Shown: positions 26,269-35,160, counted from the stretch's first letter. The stretch: 64,000 nucleotides of DNA from Streptomyces sp. NBC_01689 (GCF_036250675.1 NZ_CP109592.1:3472001-3536000); one strand, 5' to 3'. Numbers and translations: made by a program. The notes: generated from the letters alone by a model not told the origin.

Positions 26269-27101
26269 GTGCCCTGCCCCTCTTCGCGCTCCGTCCGCAC
26301 CGGCGCCGCCCCCGCGGTGTCGGCCGGGGCCTGGGCGTCCGCCCGTACCTGCGCCTGGGCCTTCTCCTGGGCCGCGGTCCGCCGGCGCTGCTCGATCCGC
26401 ACCTGACGGGGGTCGTAGGGCGTCTCGGGCGCCTTCTCGCCGCGGATCTCCTCCAGCAGCCGGGTCACGGCGGCCATGATGACCTCGGTGGCCTCTTTGA
26501 GGAGGTCCGGGCTCATCTCCTTGCCGTAGAAGCGCGAGAGGTCCACCGGGGGTCCCGCGAGCACGTGGTGGGTCTTGCGCGGAAGGAGGTGGGGCTTCTT
26601 GGCGTACGGCGGGAGCAGTTCGTTGGCGCCCCACTGGGCGACCGGGATCACCGGGCACCGGGTCTGCAGGGCGACCCGCGCGGCGCCGGTCTTGCCGGTC
26701 ATCGGCCAGCCGTCGGGGTCGCGCGTGAGGGTGCCCTCGGGGTAGAACGCGACGCACTCGCCGCGCTCCACGGCGTCGATCGCGGCCCGGAAGGCGCTCA
26801 GCGCGTCGGTGCTCTCGCGGTAGACGGGGATCTGCCCGGTGCCGCGCATCGCGGCCCCCACGAACCCCTTGCGGAAAAGCCCGGCCTTCGCCAGGAATCG
26901 CGGAACGCGCCCGGTGTTGTACTGATAGTGGGCATACGCGAACGGGTCCACATGCGAATTGTGGTTCACCGCGGTGATAAATCCGCCCTCGGCCGGAATG
27001 TTCTCCATCCCACGCCAGTCCCGCTTGATCAGAACCACGAGCGGCGGTTTGCAGAGAACCGCTGCGAAGCGGTACCAGAAGCCGATTCTGCGGCGGGGCA
27101 C
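26265..27101 (-). CDS. plsC: 1-acyl-sn-glycerol-3-phosphate acyltransferase (PlsC family)
   Basis: This 278-aa acyltransferase of phosphatidic acid synthesis has the HX4D catalytic motif NHNSHVDPF and the glycerol-phosphate-binding FYPEGTLTRDPDGWPMTGKTGA. The N-terminus FAAVLCKPPLVVLI is a membrane-associating hydrophobic stretch. The C-terminal 45 residues are an Arg/Gln/Ala-rich tail without known function. The GTG at 27101 was chosen because GAAGG lies 7 nt upstream; the upstream open frame encodes low-complexity sequence antisense to cofC. It overlaps gpsA by 4 bp. Confidence 0.95.
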   Translation of the reverse strand: MPRRRIGFWYRFAAVLCKPPLVVLIKRDWRGMENIPAEGGFITAVNHNSHVDPFAYAHYQYNTGRVPRFLAKAGLFRKGFVGAAMRGTGQIPVYRESTDALSAFRAAIDAVERGECVAFYPEGTLTRDPDGWPMTGKTGAARVALQTRCPVIPVAQWGANELLPPYAKKPHLLPRKTHHVLAGPPVDLSRFYGKEMSPDLLKEATEVIMAAVTRLLEEIRGEKAPETPYDPRQVRIEQRRRTAAQEKAQAQVRADAQAPADTAGAAPVRTEREEGQGT

Positions 27102-27246
27102 GCGGGCACCTTCCTCTTTGGGCCTGGGGGGCCGCACAAGTGTCGCCCCAGGCCGCCAGTCTGTCGAGAACACCGTACGCCCCGACGTCCGGACCGCCAG
27201 GGCCACCGGGTCACAATGGGCGCGACAAGGCAGGAACGGAGCGCCC

Positions 27247-27894
27247 GTGCGTTGGACGTTGGTGGTACCTCTCAAACCCCTTGCGCGGGCCAAGAGCAGG
27301 CTCTCGGACACCGCCGCCGACGGAGTGCGCCCGGGACTCGCCCTCGCGTTCGCGCAGGACACCGTGGCCGCCGCGCTGGCCTGCGCGGCGGTCCGTGATG
27401 TGGCGGTCGTCACGGACGACGTACTGGCCGGGCGGGAACTGGCCGCGCTCGGGGCACGGATCGTCCCGGACGAGCCCGGCGGCGGCCTGAACGCCGCGCT
27501 GGCGCACGCGGCGGCCGTCGTGCGCGCCCACCGCCCCGCATGCGCGGTGGCCGCCCTGAACGCCGATCTGCCCGCACTGCGCCCCCTGGAATTGGGCCGG
27601 GTACTCGACGCCGCGGCGGAATTCCCGCGCGCTTTTCTCGCCGACGCGGCGGCAATCGGGACCACGCTGCTCGCCGCCTCGCCGGGCCGTGAATTGCGCC
27701 CCGCTTTCGGTACGGATTCCCGCGCCCGGCATCGCGCCTCGGGAGCGGTGGAACTCCACCTCTCGGCGGTGGAATCCGTGCGCCAGGACGTCGACACCGG
27801 GGACGACCTGCGCGCGGCACTCGCCCTGGGCGTGGGCCCGCGGACGGCCGCGGTGGCGGCGGGGCTCCTCATCCCGGGACAGCCCGGCACCTGA
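27247..27894 (+). CDS. cofC: 2-phospho-L-lactate (phosphoenolpyruvate) guanylyltransferase CofC
   Basis: This 215-aa enzyme of coenzyme F420 synthesis joins GTP to phospholactate or PEP for transfer to Fo. WTLVVPLKPLARAKSRL is the CofC/MobA-like N-terminus and VAALNADLPALRPLEL the metal-binding NADLP motif. AFGTDSRARHRASGA is the substrate loop (family GxGSxxxH region). The start is the GTG at 27247 with GGAG 5 nt upstream. It is divergent from plsC. Neighbours are not F420 genes, which in Streptomyces are scattered. Confidence 0.93.
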   Translation: MRWTLVVPLKPLARAKSRLSDTAADGVRPGLALAFAQDTVAAALACAAVRDVAVVTDDVLAGRELAALGARIVPDEPGGGLNAALAHAAAVVRAHRPACAVAALNADLPALRPLELGRVLDAAAEFPRAFLADAAAIGTTLLAASPGRELRPAFGTDSRARHRASGAVELHLSAVESVRQDVDTGDDLRAALALGVGPRTAAVAAGLLIPGQPGT

Positions 27895-28815
27895 ATCCCG
27901 GGACGACCCGGTACCGCGACGCCGCGCGCCGCCTCCGGACCGGCCCGCGACGCCGACCGCACCGGCCGGCCCGCGGCTCCCCGGCCTCGGCCGGCGGGCC
28001 CGTCCCCGGGTCCGGCCCGTGGATCCGGCTCACGGGCTCCCGGGGTCGCCCCTCGGGGCCGTGCCGGTGCACGAGTGGCCGGGGAGGCCGGCCCCCGCGA
28101 GCGGCCTGACACGAGGCCGGTACGGGACGGGGGGGCCGCACCGTACGAGCCGGGGAGGCGCTCCGACGCCGACCCGCAGGCTCCCGGTACCCGGTTCGCG
28201 GTGCACGCACCGACACCGCGCCGGTGGGGCCCACCGCGCGACGACCGCGTCCGGGCCCCGGACTCCCTGAGCGCCGCGCCCCGGTACGACCTCCCGGGCC
28301 GGCACACACCACCACGCACCGTCCCCGGACGGATCTCCGAGACTCCGCCACCGGCCGCGCGGAGTCCTCACCCGGAACGCGCGACGGCTCCCGCCGACCG
28401 TCCCCGTCCCCGGCTCCGCCGCATCACCGCGACCACGACCAACGCCACGGCCGCAAGGCCGTCCGCCCATCACACCCCGGCACTTGGCACCCGGTTCGGC
28501 GACCACCCCTCGAACAGTCCGCCACCGGCCACGGACCCGTGGCACCCGACCGGGCCCGAGCGCGGAACCCCGGGGCCCCGCGCGCCAAGACCCCGGGCGA
28601 CCGGCCACACCCGCCGCCAAGCCCTCGCCCCACCGCGCGGGGACCGCGGTTCCGGTCCGCGCGGCCCGCAAGCGCGGACGCGTCCACGGCCCTTCGGCAC
28701 CGTGCGGGCCCACGGCCCCCCTCCGTCGGCGTGACCCCGGCTCCCCGCTGCCGCGCCCCCTTCCAGTCCCCCGGTACGCGCCCGCGGTGGGACAACTGCT
28801 CGATAAGCTCTCGGC
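27895..28815. other. Gene-free GC-rich stretch of about 920 bp
   Basis: Several overlapping frames stay open here simply because stop codons are rare in such GC-rich DNA. All six translate to Arg/Pro/Gly/Ala-rich text without domains, and none has a convincing start. The first 130 bp contain several CCCGGG-centred inverted repeats that could terminate cofC. No tRNA or known RNA structure was recognised. It could be a decayed gene or spacer. Confidence 0.5.
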
Positions 28816-29019
28816 ATGCAGGCGACCGCGTACACGTACGACCCCGAGACCCGTAGCGGGCAGGTGCTGCTCGACGACGGCACCCCCGTGCCCTTCGACG
28901 GGGCGGCGTTCGACGCCGGCGGGCTGCGGCTGCTGCGCCCCGGGCAGCGCGTACGCATCGAGACCGAGGGCGACGGCGCCGCACGGCGGATCACCCTCGT
29001 GACGCTCCAGACCTTCTGA
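28816..29019 (+). CDS. 67-aa cold-shock-like (OB-fold) conserved protein
   Basis: MQATAYTYDPETRSGQVLLDDGTPVPFDGAAFDAGGLRLLRPGQRVRIETEGD... has the length and beta-strand rhythm of a small OB-fold or cold-shock-like protein (GQVLLDDG...RLLRPGQRVRIE). It lacks the aromatic RNP motifs of true Csp proteins, so nucleic-acid binding is uncertain. The start is the ATG at 28816 with only a weak Shine-Dalgarno. It is followed by a strong bidirectional terminator shared with convergent hupS. Confidence 0.75.
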   Translation: MQATAYTYDPETRSGQVLLDDGTPVPFDGAAFDAGGLRLLRPGQRVRIETEGDGAARRITLVTLQTF

Positions 29020-29052
29020 CCGGGCCCGCCTGACCGGACCCGGACACGCCGC

Positions 29053-29081
29053 GGGCCGGGCTCCCCGTGGGAGCCCGGCCC
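29053..29081. terminator. Bidirectional terminator between the 67-aa gene and hupS
   Basis: GGGCCGGGCTCCC and GGGAGCCCGGCCC form a perfect 13-bp stem with a 3-nt loop between two convergent genes. Confidence 0.85.
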
Positions 29082-29111
29082 GGCGCGTGTGTTGCCCTGC
29101 GCCCCTGCTTC

Positions 29112-29747
29112 TCAGCGGGCGGTGGCCTTCTTGGCGGTCGTCTTGCGAGCCGTCGACTTCTTGGCGGGGGCCTTCTTGGCCGGGGCCTTCTTGGCGGTGG
29201 CCTTCTTCGCCGTCGTCTTCTTCGCCGCGACCTTCTTCGCCGTCGCCGTGGTCTTCTTGGCGGTGGCCTTCTTCGCCGTCGTCTTCTTCGCCGCGGCGGT
29301 GGTGGTCTTCTTCGCGGCGGTCTTCTTCACGGCCGCGGTGGTCTTCTTGGCCGTCGCCTTCTTGGCGGTGGTGGCCTTCTTGGCCGCGGCCTTCTTGACG
29401 GTGGCCGAGGCGCCGCCCGAGAGGCTGCCCTTCGGGGCCTTCTTGACCGCCACGTCGTTCTTCGGGAGCTTCTTCGAGCCGCTCACCAGGTCCTTGAAGC
29501 CCTGACCGGCGCGGAAGCGCGGCACAGAGGTCTTCTTGACCCGAACGCGCTCACCCGTCTGCGGGTTGCGGGCGTAACGAGCCGGACGGTCGACCTTCTC
29601 GAAGGAACCGAAGCCGGTGACCGAGACCCGGTCCCCGCCGACAACTGCACGGACGATGGCGTCCAGTACGGCGTCGACCGCGTCGGCGGCCTGCTGACGC
29701 CCGCCGACCTTGTCGGCAATCGCTTCTACGAGCTGCGCCTTGTTCAC
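29112..29747 (-). CDS. hupS: HU-family nucleoid protein with Lys/Ala-rich tail (HupS)
   Basis: This is a 211-aa DNA-compacting protein. Residues 1-90 are a complete HU domain: [42 protein letters not shown] and [14 protein letters not shown]. Residues about 105-211 are histone-H1-like lysine/alanine/threonine repeats (KKATAKK, KKAPAKK). This two-domain form is the actinobacterial HupS, important in sporulating hyphae of Streptomyces. The GTG at 29747 has AGGGGA upstream. An AT-rich promoter with TATATA lies about 65 bp upstream. Confidence 0.96.
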   Translation of the reverse strand: MNKAQLVEAIADKVGGRQQAADAVDAVLDAIVRAVVGGDRVSVTGFGSFEKVDRPARYARNPQTGERVRVKKTSVPRFRAGQGFKDLVSGSKKLPKNDVAVKKAPKGSLSGGASATVKKAAAKKATTAKKATAKKTTAAVKKTAAKKTTTAAAKKTTAKKATAKKTTATAKKVAAKKTTAKKATAKKAPAKKAPAKKSTARKTTAKKATAR

Positions 29748-29806
29748 GTCTTCCCCTTCGGAGACATTGCCCGAACGAATGCGTTCAAGCTTTTTCGCAC
29801 GTTAGG

Positions 29807-29839
29807 CAGATATATACCGCAAATCAAACACGAAACGGG
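29807..29839 (-). promoter_or_regulatory. Probable hupS promoter
   Basis: A strikingly AT-rich patch on the minus strand, including TATATA (29811-29816) and TTTGATTTG, lies about 65-90 bp upstream of hupS in otherwise GC-rich DNA. TATATA is the likely -10 element; the -35 is not clear. Confidence 0.45.
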
Positions 29840-29885
29840 CTAATCACCCTTGTGCCGCAACGAACTCGGGCTGCAGCGGAGTTCC

Positions 29886-30116
29886 TCAGCGTTCCCCTTC
29901 GAGGAATCGGCCCTCGTCGAGGTCGGTGGTGAACCGCTCCAGCCGCCTTGCCGCATCGGCGAGATCGTGCTTGGCCACGGCCGTAATGACCAGCAGCTTC
30001 CGGGTCAGCGCCATCCGTACGCCCTCCGGGACTTGCAGTGCACGCACTCTTGTGTGCGCTTCCTTGAGTTGGCCCGCGACTGCCGTATAGAGCTCGAGTT
30101 GGCCGTCGTGTTCCAT
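29886..30116 (-). CDS. 76-aa conserved helical hypothetical protein
   Basis: MEHDGQLELYTAVAGQLKEAHTRVRALQVPEGVRMALTRKLLVITAVAKHDLADAARRLERF... is mostly amphipathic alpha-helix with an acidic end. It contains no cysteines and no recognised motif. The ATG at 30116 was chosen because upstream codons are arginine/proline-rich nonsense; the Shine-Dalgarno is weak. It sits between leuD and hupS, a place where I recall a small protein in other Streptomyces. Function unknown. Confidence 0.75.
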   Translation of the reverse strand: MEHDGQLELYTAVAGQLKEAHTRVRALQVPEGVRMALTRKLLVITAVAKHDLADAARRLERFTTDLDEGRFLEGER

Positions 30117-30304
30117 GCACAGATTGTGCCATCTGGGGCGAGTTGTCGCCTGCCCAGGGGGTAACTGCCGCGCCCCGAGGGGGTCCTGGGCGCCTCCGGG
30201 GGCCGCCGGCACAAGATGCGCCTACCCAGGCAATTCCCTTTACAAATCGGGTAGTTGGAGCCTCTCAAGGGGTCGCACGGAGGGCTTCGGAGGGCAGACA
30301 CAGC

Positions 30305-30336
30305 TGTACCCCCAACCGTCCACGATTGGGGGTACA
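30305..30336. promoter_or_regulatory. 11-bp perfect inverted repeat between leuD and the 76-aa gene
   Basis: TGTACCCCCAA and TTGGGGGTACA are exact inverted repeats with a 10-bp spacer, i.e. arms one helical turn apart. No U-tract follows, so an operator for the 76-aa gene or a structured leader is as likely as a leuD terminator. Confidence 0.45.
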
Positions 30337-30405
30337 GAGGGGTGTTGCGGTGGCTGAAATCAGCTGTGCGAGGGCCGCGCGACGGGGCGCGCCGCGCGGC
30401 GGAGG

Positions 30406-30999
30406 TCAGACCTGGAGCGTCTTCGGCTTGTACGACGGCCGCTTGACCTCGTACTCCGCGATGTCGCCCTCGTTCTGGAGGGTGATGGAGATGTCGTCCA
30501 GGCCGTTCAGCAGCCGCCAGCGGGCGTTCTCGTCGAGTTCGAAGGCCGCGGTGATGCCCTCGGCGCGCACCTCGCGGGCCTCCAGGTCGACCGTGATCTC
30601 GGCCTGCGGGTCCCGCTCGGTGAGTTCCTGCAGCGCGTCCACGGTCTTCTGCTCCAGAACCACCGTGAGCAGGCCGTTCTTGAGCGAGTTGCCCCGGAAG
30701 ATGTCGGCGAAGCGGGACGAGACGACGGCCTTGAACCCGTAGTTCTGCAGCGCCCAGACGGCGTGCTCGCGCGAGGAGCCGGTACCGAAGTCGGGGCCGG
30801 CGACCAGGACCGTGGCGCCCTTGCGCTCGGGCTGGTTGAGGATGAAGGACGAGTCCTTGCGCCAGGCCTCGAACAGCCCGTCCTCGAAACCGTCCCTGGT
30901 CACCTTCTTGAGCCAGTGGGCGGGGATGATCTGGTCGGTGTCGACGTTGCTGCGGCGCAGCGGGACGGCCCGGCCGGTGTGCGTGGTGAATGCTTCCAT
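30406..30999 (-). CDS. leuD: 3-isopropylmalate dehydratase small subunit
   Basis: This 197-aa partner of LeuC in leucine synthesis isomerises 2- to 3-isopropylmalate. [32 protein letters not shown] is the LeuD N-terminus, and [19 protein letters not shown] holds the substrate-specificity loop. [15 protein letters not shown] is also typical. The ATG at 30999 lies 3 bp after the leuC stop, so the subunits are co-translated. The usual Streptomyces regulator NdgR is encoded divergently upstream of leuC. Confidence 0.97.
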   Translation of the reverse strand: MEAFTTHTGRAVPLRRSNVDTDQIIPAHWLKKVTRDGFEDGLFEAWRKDSSFILNQPERKGATVLVAGPDFGTGSSREHAVWALQNYGFKAVVSSRFADIFRGNSLKNGLLTVVLEQKTVDALQELTERDPQAEITVDLEAREVRAEGITAAFELDENARWRLLNGLDDISITLQNEGDIAEYEVKRPSYKPKTLQV

Positions 31000-31002
31000 G
31001 GC

Positions 31003-32430
31003 TTATCGGACTCCAGCGGGCGTACGGGCGTCGGACAGGTCGGCCGGGGAGGCCAGATGGCCCAGCACGGCGGTGGCGGCGGCGACCTGCGGGGAGACCA
31101 GGTGCGTACGACCGCCCTTGCCCTGCCTGCCCTCGAAGTTGCGGTTGGAGGTGGACGCGGAGCGCTCACCGGGGGCCAGCTGGTCGGGGTTCATGCCCAG
31201 ACACATCGAGCAGCCCGCGTGCCGCCATTCCGCGCCGGCCTCCTTGAAGACCACGTCCAGGCCCTCGGAGACGGCCTGGAGGCCGACCCGCGCGGAGCCG
31301 GGGACCACCAGCATCCGTACGCCCTCGGCGACTTTGCGGCCCTCGACGATCGCGGCCGCGGCCCGCAGGTCCTCGATGCGGCCGTTGGTGCACGAACCTA
31401 CGAAGACGGTGTCGACCTCGATGTCGCGCAGCGGCTGTCCGGCGGTCAACCCCATGTATTCCAGGGCCTTTTCGGCGGCCAGGCGCTCCGAAGCGTCTTC
31501 GTACGAAGCCGGATCGGGGACGGCCGCCGAAAGCGGCGCGCCCTGGCCGGGGTTGGTGCCCCAGGTGACGAACGGGGCCAGCGAGGGGCCGTCGATGACG
31601 ACCTCGGCGTCGAAGACCGCGTCCTCGTCCGTCCGCAGCGTCTTCCAGTACGCGACCGCCGCGTCCCAGTCCTCGCCCTCGGGTGCGTGGGCGCGTCCCT
31701 TGAGGTAGGCGAAGGTCGTCTCGTCGGGGGCGATCATGCCCGCGCGGGCGCCGGCCTCGATCGACATGTTGCAGATGGTCATCCGGGCCTCCATCGAGAG
31801 TTTCTCGATGGCGGAGCCGCGGTATTCCAGGATGTAGCCCTGGCCGCCGCCGGTGCCGATCCTGGCGATGATCGCCAGGATCAGGTCCTTCGCGGTGACG
31901 CCGTCGGGCAGCTCGCCGTCGACCGTGATGGCCATGGTCCTGGGGCGGGCCAGCGGCAGCGTCTGGGTGGCCAGCACGTGCTCGACCTGCGAGGTGCCGA
32001 TGCCGAACGCCAGGGCGCCGAAGGCTCCGTGCGTGGAGGTGTGCGAGTCGCCGCAGACCACGGTGGTGCCCGGCTGGGTCAGGCCCAGCTGCGGTCCCAC
32101 CACGTGGACGACGCCCTGCTCGACGTCGCCCAGGGAGTGCAGCCGTACACCGAACTCGGCGCAGTTCTTGCGCAGTGTCTCCAGCTGGGCCCGGGAGACC
32201 GGGTCCGCGATGGGCTTGTCGATGTCGAGGGTCGGGGTGTTGTGATCCTCGGTGGCGATGGTGAGGTCGAGACGCCGCACCGGGCGCCCCGCCTGACGGA
32301 GACCGTCGAAGGCCTGGGGGCTGGTCACCTCGTGCAGCAGGTGCAGATCGATGTAGAGGAGGTCGGGCTCGCCCTCGGCGCGCCGGACGACATGGTCGTC
32401 CCAGACCTTCTCCGCGAGTGTCCTACCCAT
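31003..32430 (-). CDS. leuC: 3-isopropylmalate dehydratase large subunit
   Basis: This 475-aa aconitase-family subunit carries the [4Fe-4S] cluster ligands: [15 protein letters not shown] and [12 protein letters not shown]. Other motifs are [33 protein letters not shown] and [10 protein letters not shown]. The length is standard. The start is the ATG at 32430. It heads the leuCD operon, whose promoter region is shared with ndgR and contains a symmetric site consistent with IclR-type control. Confidence 0.97.
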   Translation of the reverse strand: MGRTLAEKVWDDHVVRRAEGEPDLLYIDLHLLHEVTSPQAFDGLRQAGRPVRRLDLTIATEDHNTPTLDIDKPIADPVSRAQLETLRKNCAEFGVRLHSLGDVEQGVVHVVGPQLGLTQPGTTVVCGDSHTSTHGAFGALAFGIGTSQVEHVLATQTLPLARPRTMAITVDGELPDGVTAKDLILAIIARIGTGGGQGYILEYRGSAIEKLSMEARMTICNMSIEAGARAGMIAPDETTFAYLKGRAHAPEGEDWDAAVAYWKTLRTDEDAVFDAEVVIDGPSLAPFVTWGTNPGQGAPLSAAVPDPASYEDASERLAAEKALEYMGLTAGQPLRDIEVDTVFVGSCTNGRIEDLRAAAAIVEGRKVAEGVRMLVVPGSARVGLQAVSEGLDVVFKEAGAEWRHAGCSMCLGMNPDQLAPGERSASTSNRNFEGRQGKGGRTHLVSPQVAAATAVLGHLASPADLSDARTPAGVR

Positions 32431-32587
32431 CGCTTTCCCTCCGGCCGGCCTGTGTGGCGCCGGCCCAACTAGAGATTTCCGGGGCGGCAGACGTTCGTAC
32501 CCCTCGTCCGGACGTCGTCCGCCAGGCCCGTCGGTCCGCGGGCCGCTGTGTCTACCAGGGTGGCGCGTTCCACCGGAAATTGAACTT

Positions 32588-32608
32588 GCGTTTCACAGAG
32601 TGAGACGC
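32588..32608. promoter_or_regulatory. Likely NdgR operator in the leuC-ndgR gap
   Basis: GCGTTTCAC-AGA-GTGAGACGC is a 9-bp inverted repeat with one mismatch, directly upstream of ndgR (start 32621). In S. coelicolor NdgR regulates leuCD and itself. That this exact site is its operator is an inference from symmetry and position. Confidence 0.6.
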
Positions 32609-32620
32609 GAGTATCGTTTC

Positions 32621-33337
32621 ATGGACAACAGTAGCGGCGTCGGCGTACTGGACAAGGCAGCCCTTGTCCTGAGCGCTCTGGAGTCCGGTCCGGCCACCCT
32701 CGCGGGCCTGGTCGCGGCGACCGGACTGGCACGGCCCACGGCACATCGTCTCGCCGTGGCCCTGGAACACCACCGCATGGTGGCGCGTGACATGCAGGGG
32801 CGTTTCATCCTCGGCCCCCGCCTCTCCGAGCTGGCCGCGGCCGCCGGCGAGGACCGGCTGCTCGCCACGGCGGGCCCGGTGCTCACGCATCTGCGGGACA
32901 TCACGGGCGAGAGCGCCCAGCTCTACCGCCGCCAGGGCGACATGCGCATCTGTGTCGCCGCGGCCGAGCGTCTGTCCGGTCTGCGGGACACGGTCCCGGT
33001 CGGGTCCACGCTCACCATGAAGGCCGGGTCCTCGGCGCAGATCCTGATGGCCTGGGAGGAGCCGGAGCGGCTGCACCGGGGTCTGCAGGGCGCCCGCTTC
33101 ACGGCGACGGCGCTGTCGGGCGTACGGCGCCGCGGCTGGGCCCAGTCGATCGGTGAGCGCGAGCCGGGTGTCGCCTCCGTCTCCGCGCCGGTGCGGGGGC
33201 CGTCGAACCGCGTGGTGGCCGCCGTCTCGGTCTCCGGGCCGATCGAGCGCCTGACCCGGCACCCGGGCCGCATGCACGCCCAGGCGGTCATCGACGCCGC
33301 CGGCCGCCTCTCGGAGGCCCTGCGCCGCGCGGGCTGA
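32621..33337 (+). CDS. ndgR: IclR-family regulator of amino-acid metabolism (NdgR)
   Basis: This 238-aa DNA-binding protein has an N-terminal winged helix (about residues 8-70: VLDKAALVLSALESGPATLAGLVAATGLARPTAHRLAVALEHHRMV) and a C-terminal IclR effector domain (THLRDITGESAQLYRRQGDMRICVAAAER..., VPVGSTLTMKAGSSAQILMAW, VASVSAPVRGPSNRVVAAVSVSG). Its position divergent from leuCD matches NdgR, which controls leucine and related pathways in Streptomyces. The ATG at 32621 was chosen because the MDNSSGVGVLDKA start is typical and the upstream frame overlaps the operator. Confidence 0.94.
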   Translation: MDNSSGVGVLDKAALVLSALESGPATLAGLVAATGLARPTAHRLAVALEHHRMVARDMQGRFILGPRLSELAAAAGEDRLLATAGPVLTHLRDITGESAQLYRRQGDMRICVAAAERLSGLRDTVPVGSTLTMKAGSSAQILMAWEEPERLHRGLQGARFTATALSGVRRRGWAQSIGEREPGVASVSAPVRGPSNRVVAAVSVSGPIERLTRHPGRMHAQAVIDAAGRLSEALRRAG

Positions 33338-33498
33338 GCCGCACCCCGGGTCACGTGGGGGAACGAGCCGGCCTCAACGCCGCGGCAGGCTCACCCCCGG
33401 AACCCGCACCACCGACATCCCACTCACGCCCGCAGGGACGCCCGCAGGGGCGCGAGGAGTCGCGCGCACCCGGCCGCGGACTGACCCGCGCGGGCCCA

Positions 33499-34116
33499 TC
33501 AACCCGCACCGCCCCCGGCCTCCACCTCCGCCTCCACCCCGGAACCCGCGCTCGGCGCATCCGGTGCACCCGGCGCTCCCATGGGCGCCGCCACCGGCTC
33601 CGCCTCCGAAGCCGGCGCGGTCCCCCGGTAGGCGAACCGGTCCGCCCCGCGCCGCCCCCGCTTCTCCACCGGCAGCGACCCGTGCGCCGCGGCCAGCCCG
33701 AACGCCGGCATGTCCGCGTAGATCGACTCGTAGGACCCCTCCGGCACGACGTACGTCTCGTGCCAGAGCCCCACATGCCGCCGGAGCCGGCCCGCCCGCT
33801 CCTTACGGTTGATGATCGCCCACGCCCGGTGATGGAACATGTCGGGCGAGGAGGCGTACGCGTAGAGCTTCTCCTTGGACTCCCAGTACTGGACGACGTA
33901 GTACGTACGCGGGGACGCCGTCAGCAGGACGCGGCCGAGCAGGCCACGGCCCGGCTGCTTCTCCAGTTCCCGCAGCATGCGCAGCATGGCGAGGAACACC
34001 GGCACCCACTGGTGCACCGCGTAGAAGTGGTTGACGCGCATGCCGATCAGCAGCACGACGACATCTCCCTCGGCGGCTGCGGTGGTGCGTCCTGCGGTCA
34101 CGCGGGTGCCGGACAT
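33499..34116 (-). CDS. DUF4188 protein (dimeric alpha/beta-barrel type)
   Basis: This 205-aa cytoplasmic protein matches the DUF4188 pattern: VVVLLIGMRVNHFYAVHQWVPVFLAMLRML, SPRTYYVVQYWESKEKLYAYAS, HHRAWAIINRKER and VGLWHETYVVPEGSYESIYADMPAFGLA. Some relatives have been compared with haem-dependent monooxygenases or dehydratases, but no activity is assigned. The C-terminal 50 residues are Ala/Pro/Gly/Glu-rich and probably disordered. The ATG at 34116 has GGAGG 7 nt upstream. It is divergent from a MerR gene and probably its target. Confidence 0.88.
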   Translation of the reverse strand: MSGTRVTAGRTTAAAEGDVVVLLIGMRVNHFYAVHQWVPVFLAMLRMLRELEKQPGRGLLGRVLLTASPRTYYVVQYWESKEKLYAYASSPDMFHHRAWAIINRKERAGRLRRHVGLWHETYVVPEGSYESIYADMPAFGLAAAHGSLPVEKRGRRGADRFAYRGTAPASEAEPVAAPMGAPGAPDAPSAGSGVEAEVEAGGGAG

Positions 34117-34160
34117 CTCGTCCCCTCCGTCGGCGAGCGGCGCCGCCCCCGGGCGCCATG

Positions 34161-34183
34161 CTTGGATAGTCGCGCTACCCAAG
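34161..34183. promoter_or_regulatory. MerR-type operator between the DUF4188 and merR genes
   Basis: TTGGATAG-TCGCG-CTACCCAA is an 8-bp inverted repeat with one mismatch, flanked by C/G that extends it to CTTGG...CCAAG. It lies 15 bp before the merR start and 45 bp before the divergent DUF4188 start, ideal for regulating both. Confidence 0.65.
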
Positions 34184-34197
34184 GAGGGGCGCAAGAG

Positions 34198-34842
34198 ATG
34201 CGGCTGGCGGAGTTGAGCGAGCGGAGCGGGGTGTCCACCGCGACGATCAAGTACTACCTGCGGGAAGGGCTGTTGGCCCCCGGCCGTCAGGTCAACGCGA
34301 CGACGGCGGACTACGCAGAGAGCCATCTGCGCCGGCTGCGGCTGGTGCGGGCCCTGATCCAGGTGGGCCGGGTGCCGGTGGCCACGGCGAGGGAGATCCT
34401 CGGGCACGTCGACGACGAGTCCCTGGGCCGGACGATCCGGCTGGGGGCGGCTCTGTGGGCGCTGCCGCAGGAGCCCGAACCGGACGAACAGGACCCGGCC
34501 GTCGGGTCGGCGCGCCGCGCGGTGGACCAACTCCTCGCGGATCTGGGCTGGGAGACCGCCCGGGAGCTCGCCCCGCTCTCCCCCGTGCACCGTTCGCTGG
34601 TGGCGGCGGTGGCGGCGCTGATCCGGCTCGGCTATTCCTGGAACGCCGAACTCCTGGCACCGTACGCGGAGTTGATGCACCAGGTGGCCATGCGGGACCT
34701 GGACCATCTGGAGACGCACGCGTCCGACGCCGAGCGGGTGGAGACCGCGGTCGCCTCGGCCGTGCTCTTCGAGCCGGTGCTGCGGGCGCTGCACCGGCTG
34801 GCGCAGGAGGAGGAGTCGGCGCGGCGGTACGGCATCGAGTGA
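34198..34842 (+). CDS. MerR-family transcriptional regulator
   Basis: This 214-aa protein has the N-terminal MerR winged helix (MRLAELSERSGVSTATIKYYLREGLLAPGRQVN, then YAESHLRRLRLVRALIQVGRVPVATAREIL). A long C-terminal all-helical effector region follows (about residues 75-214) with no cysteines for metal binding. It resembles MerR proteins that sense organic ligands, or TetR-like C-termini. The start is the ATG at 34198, with AAGGAGG 10 nt upstream. It is divergent from the DUF4188 gene with a symmetric operator between them, so autoregulation plus control of that gene is likely. Confidence 0.92.
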   Translation: MRLAELSERSGVSTATIKYYLREGLLAPGRQVNATTADYAESHLRRLRLVRALIQVGRVPVATAREILGHVDDESLGRTIRLGAALWALPQEPEPDEQDPAVGSARRAVDQLLADLGWETARELAPLSPVHRSLVAAVAALIRLGYSWNAELLAPYAELMHQVAMRDLDHLETHASDAERVETAVASAVLFEPVLRALHRLAQEEESARRYGIE

Positions 34843-34959
34843 GCGGTGCGTGCGGGCGCGCGCAACCACGGTGCGGCGAGACGGGAAACGGGGCGAGAGA
34901 CGCGGGCGCCCGGGAACGCCTACGGGCCCCCACCGAAGTGGAGGCCCGCAGAACTCTTG

Positions 34960-35032
34960 TACCCCCGACCGGATTCGAACCGGCGCTACCGCCTTGAGAG
35001 GGCGGCGTGCTAGGCCGCTACACAACGGGGGC
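34960..35032 (-). tRNA. trnE: tRNA-Glu (anticodon CTC)
   Basis: The 73-nt cloverleaf has acceptor GCCCCCG, a CCGCC/GGCGG anticodon stem with loop CTCTCAA, and T-loop TTCGAAT. CCA is not encoded. G1 pairs with U72 (acceptor 3' strand CGGGGGT) and the discriminator is A. Its anticodon stem differs from the other two tRNA-Glu copies. Confidence 0.95.
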
Positions 35033-35055
35033 CTTGGATCTTGCGCAGATCCGCG

Positions 35056-35127
35056 CTGGGCTACCAGGACTCGAACCTAGAATGACGGTACCAGAAACCG
35101 TAGTGTTGCCAATTACACCATAGCCCA
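35056..35127 (-). tRNA. trnQ: tRNA-Gln (anticodon CTG)
   Basis: The 72-nt cloverleaf has acceptor TGGGCTA/TAGCCCA with a U1-A72 pair and discriminator G, anticodon stem ACGGT/ACCGT and loop TTCTGGT. CCA is not encoded. Confidence 0.95.
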
Positions 35128-35160
35128 TAGTGGTCTAGACCATTAGATGGCTGAGACCAG

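Noticed and set aside
28075..28734. 219-aa frame in the 27.9-28.8 kb gap
   Set aside because: Arg/Pro/Thr-rich composition without strand-specific codon pattern, no Shine-Dalgarno, and overlapping frames of equal length on both strands.
32431..32620. Leucine attenuator or T-box upstream of leuC
   Set aside because: No Leu-codon-rich leader peptide, no T-box consensus, and no terminator/antiterminator pair could be seen; IclR-type control is more likely.
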